Source of the DNA: an uncultured Pelagibacteraceae bacterium
GTDB lineage: Bacteria; Pseudomonadota; Alphaproteobacteria; Pelagibacterales; Pelagibacteraceae
Reading direction: 5' to 3'
DNA length: 47,170 nt
NCBI GenBank assembly: GCA_902569105.1
Contig: CACFTE010000010.1
Span: 1 to 47,170, forward strand
In this document: piece by piece, positions 44,601 through 47,170 of the stretch
Layout of the letters: every line of letters starts with the position of its first letter
How positions within the stretch are numbered: the stretch's first letter is position 1
Translations under genes and position numbers: made by a program
The notes under the pieces: generated by a model
Told to the model about the DNA's origin: nothing
Database searches by the model: none
What the model saw: the letters and a program-made list of their open reading frames with translations, nothing else

Positions 44601-47170
44601 TGTTAGAAAATAATAGAAGTTTTTTTAGAAGACACATTGGAAATTCCGATCTAGAGCAACAAAAAATGCTTGATGAACTTGGGTATAAGGATATTAAAGA
44701 TTTAATATCAAATACAGTTCCAGGAAATATTCTGATTAAAGAACCTCTAACAATTGGAGAACCAAATTCAGAGTATGAAGCACTTAGGAAGCTTAAAAAT
44801 ATATCTAAACAAAACAAGATTTATTCAAACTTTATAGGAATGGGATATTACGGAACTTATATACCGAATGTGATTTTGAGAAATATTTTAGAAAACCCTG
44901 GTTGGTATACATCTTACACACCGTATCAACCAGAGGTCGCTCAAGGCAGGTTGGAAATGTTATTAAATTTTCAACAGATGATTACTGACTTTACTGGAAT
45001 GGATATAGCTAATGCATCACTTTTAGATGAAGGAACTGCTGCAGCTGAAGCGATGGGCATGAGCCATAGATTAAATAAGAAAAATAGTAAAATAGTTTTC
45101 TTATCCGAAAATTGTCATCCTCAAACTATTAATGTTGTTAAAACAAGAGCAGAGCCTCTTGGTCTAAAAGTAATAACAGGAAACAATGTAAAAGATTTGG
45201 AAAATATTGCGGGGGATATAGTATGTGGAATAATTCAATATCCGGGAAGCCTGGGTGAATTAAAAGATCCAAGCGAGATGATTAGTAAAATTCATAAAAA
45301 AAATGGAAAAGCAATTTTAATTTGTGATCTTTTATCTCTTGCATTAATTAAGACACCCGCTGAACTCGGAGCAGATATTGCAGTTGGAAGTTCACAGAGA
45401 TTCGGTATTCCAATGGGTTACGGGGGTCCTCATGCAGCATTTTTTGCTACCAGAGATGAATACAAAAGATCTATGCCAGGAAGGATTGTTGGCGTATCTG
45501 TTGATAGACATGGAAATAAAGCTTACAGGTTAGCGTTACAAACCAGAGAACAACATATAAGAAGAGACAAAGCCACAAGTAATATTTGTACAGCTCAGGC
45601 ACTTCTTGCAATTGTTGCGGCTGCTTACGCAATTTATCATGGGCCTGAAGGTATCAAAAATATTGCAGAAAGAGTTTCACAATTGGCAAATAATTTTGCT
45701 AATAAATTAAAACAGTCTGGCTACGAATTATATTCTGAAAGTTTTTTTGATACAGTAACTATAAAAACTGGAGATAAGACTGATAAAATTTTTCAAAATG
45801 CATTAGATCAAAAGGTAAATATAAGAAAAGTAAATTCAGACATGTTATCAGTATCATTTGATCAGAAGAAAAATGTTTACAGAGCTAACCAACTACTTAA
45901 AATCTTTAATTCGGCCGAGTCTATAAAAGAAAATCCAACTGAGAATTTACCAAACTTACCAAAAAAACTTCTTAGATCCTCGAGTTATTTAGATCATCCA
46001 GTATTTAACAATTATCACTCAGAAACAGAAATGCTTAGATATTTAAAAAAGTTAGAAGATAAAGATATCGCGTTAAATAGATCTATGATTGCTTTAGGTT
46101 CTTGTACGATGAAATTAAACGCAGTAGCTGAAATGATACCAGTTTCATGGAGAGAGTTTTCTGAACCACATCCTTTTACCCCAGTAGAGCAAATGGATGG
46201 TTATAGAAATTTATTCACCGATATGAAAAACTGGTTAAGGTCTATCACAGGTTTTTCTGGTGTATCATTACAACCTAATGCAGGAGCACAAGGTGAATAT
46301 GCAGGATTAATGGTTATTAGAAAATTCCATTTAGAAAATGGTAATGATAACAGAGATATTTGTTTAATACCAAGTTCTGCACATGGTACAAATCCTGCTA
46401 GTGCACAAATGGTAGGTATGAAAGTTGTAGTAGTTAATTGTGATAAAGAGGGAAATGTTGATATTAATGATTTAAAAATTAAAGCTGAAAAATATTCTGA
46501 AAATTTAGCTGCATTAATGGTTACTTACCCTTCAACGCACGGAGTGTTTGAAGAAAAAATTTCTGAAATTTGTGATTTGATTCACAAAAATGGTGGTCAA
46601 GTTTATATGGATGGAGCAAATTTAAATGCACTTGTTGGTGTAGCTAGACCTGGAAATTTTGGACCAGATGTTTGTCATATTAACTTACATAAAACCTTTT
46701 GTATTCCACATGGCGGAGGTGGACCAGGAATGGGGCCTATTGCTTGTAAAAGACATTTAGAACCATTTCTACCTAACCATCCAGTTATAAAAGATTGCGG
46801 ACCTGTTTCGGGAATTGGGTCTATATCTGCAGCACCATGGGGAAGTGCAAGTATTTTAGCAATTTCATGGATGTATATTAAAATGATGGGCTCAGAAGGA
46901 TTAAGAATAGCAACTGAGAACGCAATTCTTAACGCGAATTATATAGCTCATAGACTTAAGGATTATTTTCCGATTTTATATAAAGGTAAAAATGGAAATG
47001 TGGCGCATGAATGTATAATCGATATTAGACCAATTAAAAATGATACCGGTATCACAGAAGAGGATATAGCTAAACGATTAATTGATTTTGGATACCATGC
47101 TCCAACAATGTCATGGCCTGTAGCCGGAACTATGATGATAGAACCAACTGAAAGTGAGAGTCTAAGAGAA
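44600..47170 (+). CDS. gcvP: glycine dehydrogenase (decarboxylating), P protein, 3' end cut by window
   Basis: GcvP is the PLP enzyme that decarboxylates glycine and loads H protein. 857 residues are visible of about 950 expected. It is the single-chain form: the N-terminal half has FFRRHIGNSDLEQQKML, GMGYYGTYIPNVILRN and DEGTAAAEAM, and the C-terminal half has GSCTMKLNA, GAQGEYAGLMVIR, SSAHGTNPASAQM, and the PLP lysine K698 in INLHKTFCIPHGGGGPG. The frame is intact to the window edge. Confidence 0.98.
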   Translation, partial: MLENNRSFFRRHIGNSDLEQQKMLDELGYKDIKDLISNTVPGNILIKEPLTIGEPNSEYEALRKLKNISKQNKIYSNFIGMGYYGTYIPNVILRNILENPGWYTSYTPYQPEVAQGRLEMLLNFQQMITDFTGMDIANASLLDEGTAAAEAMGMSHRLNKKNSKIVFLSENCHPQTINVVKTRAEPLGLKVITGNNVKDLENIAGDIVCGIIQYPGSLGELKDPSEMISKIHKKNGKAILICDLLSLALIKTPAELGADIAVGSSQRFGIPMGYGGPHAAFFATRDEYKRSMPGRIVGVSVDRHGNKAYRLALQTREQHIRRDKATSNICTAQALLAIVAAAYAIYHGPEGIKNIAERVSQLANNFANKLKQSGYELYSESFFDTVTIKTGDKTDKIFQNALDQKVNIRKVNSDMLSVSFDQKKNVYRANQLLKIFNSAESIKENPTENLPNLPKKLLRSSSYLDHPVFNNYHSETEMLRYLKKLEDKDIALNRSMIALGSCTMKLNAVAEMIPVSWREFSEPHPFTPVEQMDGYRNLFTDMKNWLRSITGFSGVSLQPNAGAQGEYAGLMVIRKFHLENGNDNRDICLIPSSAHGTNPASAQMVGMKVVVVNCDKEGNVDINDLKIKAEKYSENLAALMVTYPSTHGVFEEKISEICDLIHKNGGQVYMDGANLNALVGVARPGNFGPDVCHINLHKTFCIPHGGGGPGMGPIACKRHLEPFLPNHPVIKDCGPVSGIGSISAAPWGSASILAISWMYIKMMGSEGLRIATENAILNANYIAHRLKDYFPILYKGKNGNVAHECIIDIRPIKNDTGITEEDIAKRLIDFGYHAPTMSWPVAGTMMIEPTESESLRE

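Overview
The window looks like chromosomal DNA of a SAR11-type alphaproteobacterium (Candidatus Pelagibacter or a close relative). It is very AT-rich, its proteins are rich in Lys, Asn and Ile, and genes abut or overlap almost everywhere. It has a proteorhodopsin-ferredoxin-ferredoxin reductase cluster, a tandem glycine riboswitch in front of gcvTHP, and alphaproteobacterial-type GAAC-N7-GAAC SOS boxes. I found no rRNA, tRNA, CRISPR array, transposase or phage gene. Both ends cut genes: uvrD on the left and gcvP on the right. The longest stretch without a gene is 214 bp.

Layout. 1-10.4 kb: housekeeping genes (uvrD helicase, an AsmA-like membrane protein, fumC, a MazG-like pyrophosphohydrolase, ygfZ, a dihydroorotase homologue, an SMR exporter, an FkbM methyltransferase, prpE). 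10.6-13.9 kb: blue-type proteorhodopsin with a structured leader, 2Fe-2S ferredoxin, thioredoxin-reductase-like ferredoxin-NADP reductase, a GST with a shifted N-terminal frame, and dksA. 13.9-17.2 kb: a membrane glycosyltransferase, adenine deaminase and a GT2 glycosyltransferase. 17.3-21.5 kb: an accessory-looking, tightly coupled operon of four exported proteins, one beta-lactamase-fold serine hydrolase and three divergent paralogues resembling the heparin-lyase-I/polysaccharide-lyase jelly roll. 21.5-23.3 kb: umuDC with a strong promoter and SOS box. 23.3-26.5 kb: a SOUL haem-binding protein, a GFA-family protein, a D-glycerate 3-kinase split by a frameshift, and a TolC-like protein. 26.5-31.7 kb: recA (with a second SOS-like box), alaS and icd. 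31.7-38.6 kb: one co-directional run psd-pssA-glycosyltransferase-rlmE-guaB-TPR-guaA-panB. 38.5-43 kb: terC, a TPR protein, pxpA, and divergent pxpB-pxpC-EamA transporter. 43-47 kb: glycine riboswitch and gcvT-gcvH-gcvP.

How the genes work together. Light energy capture and low-potential electron carriers sit together (proteorhodopsin/Fdx/FNR). Purine metabolism recurs (adenine deaminase, guaB, guaA). Phospholipid synthesis (psd, pssA) heads a long operon. DNA damage response is represented by recA and umuDC, which carry near-identical operator candidates. The glycine cleavage operon is riboswitch controlled, and the linker between its two aptamers is perfectly complementary to the gcvT start region.

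The points most worth a second look are the four-gene exported operon, the anti-start pairing of the glycine riboswitch, the two mutually exclusive hairpins plus perfect palindrome in the proteorhodopsin leader, the shared SOS motif, an IMP dehydrogenase with no CBS module, and two genes broken in poly-A runs.
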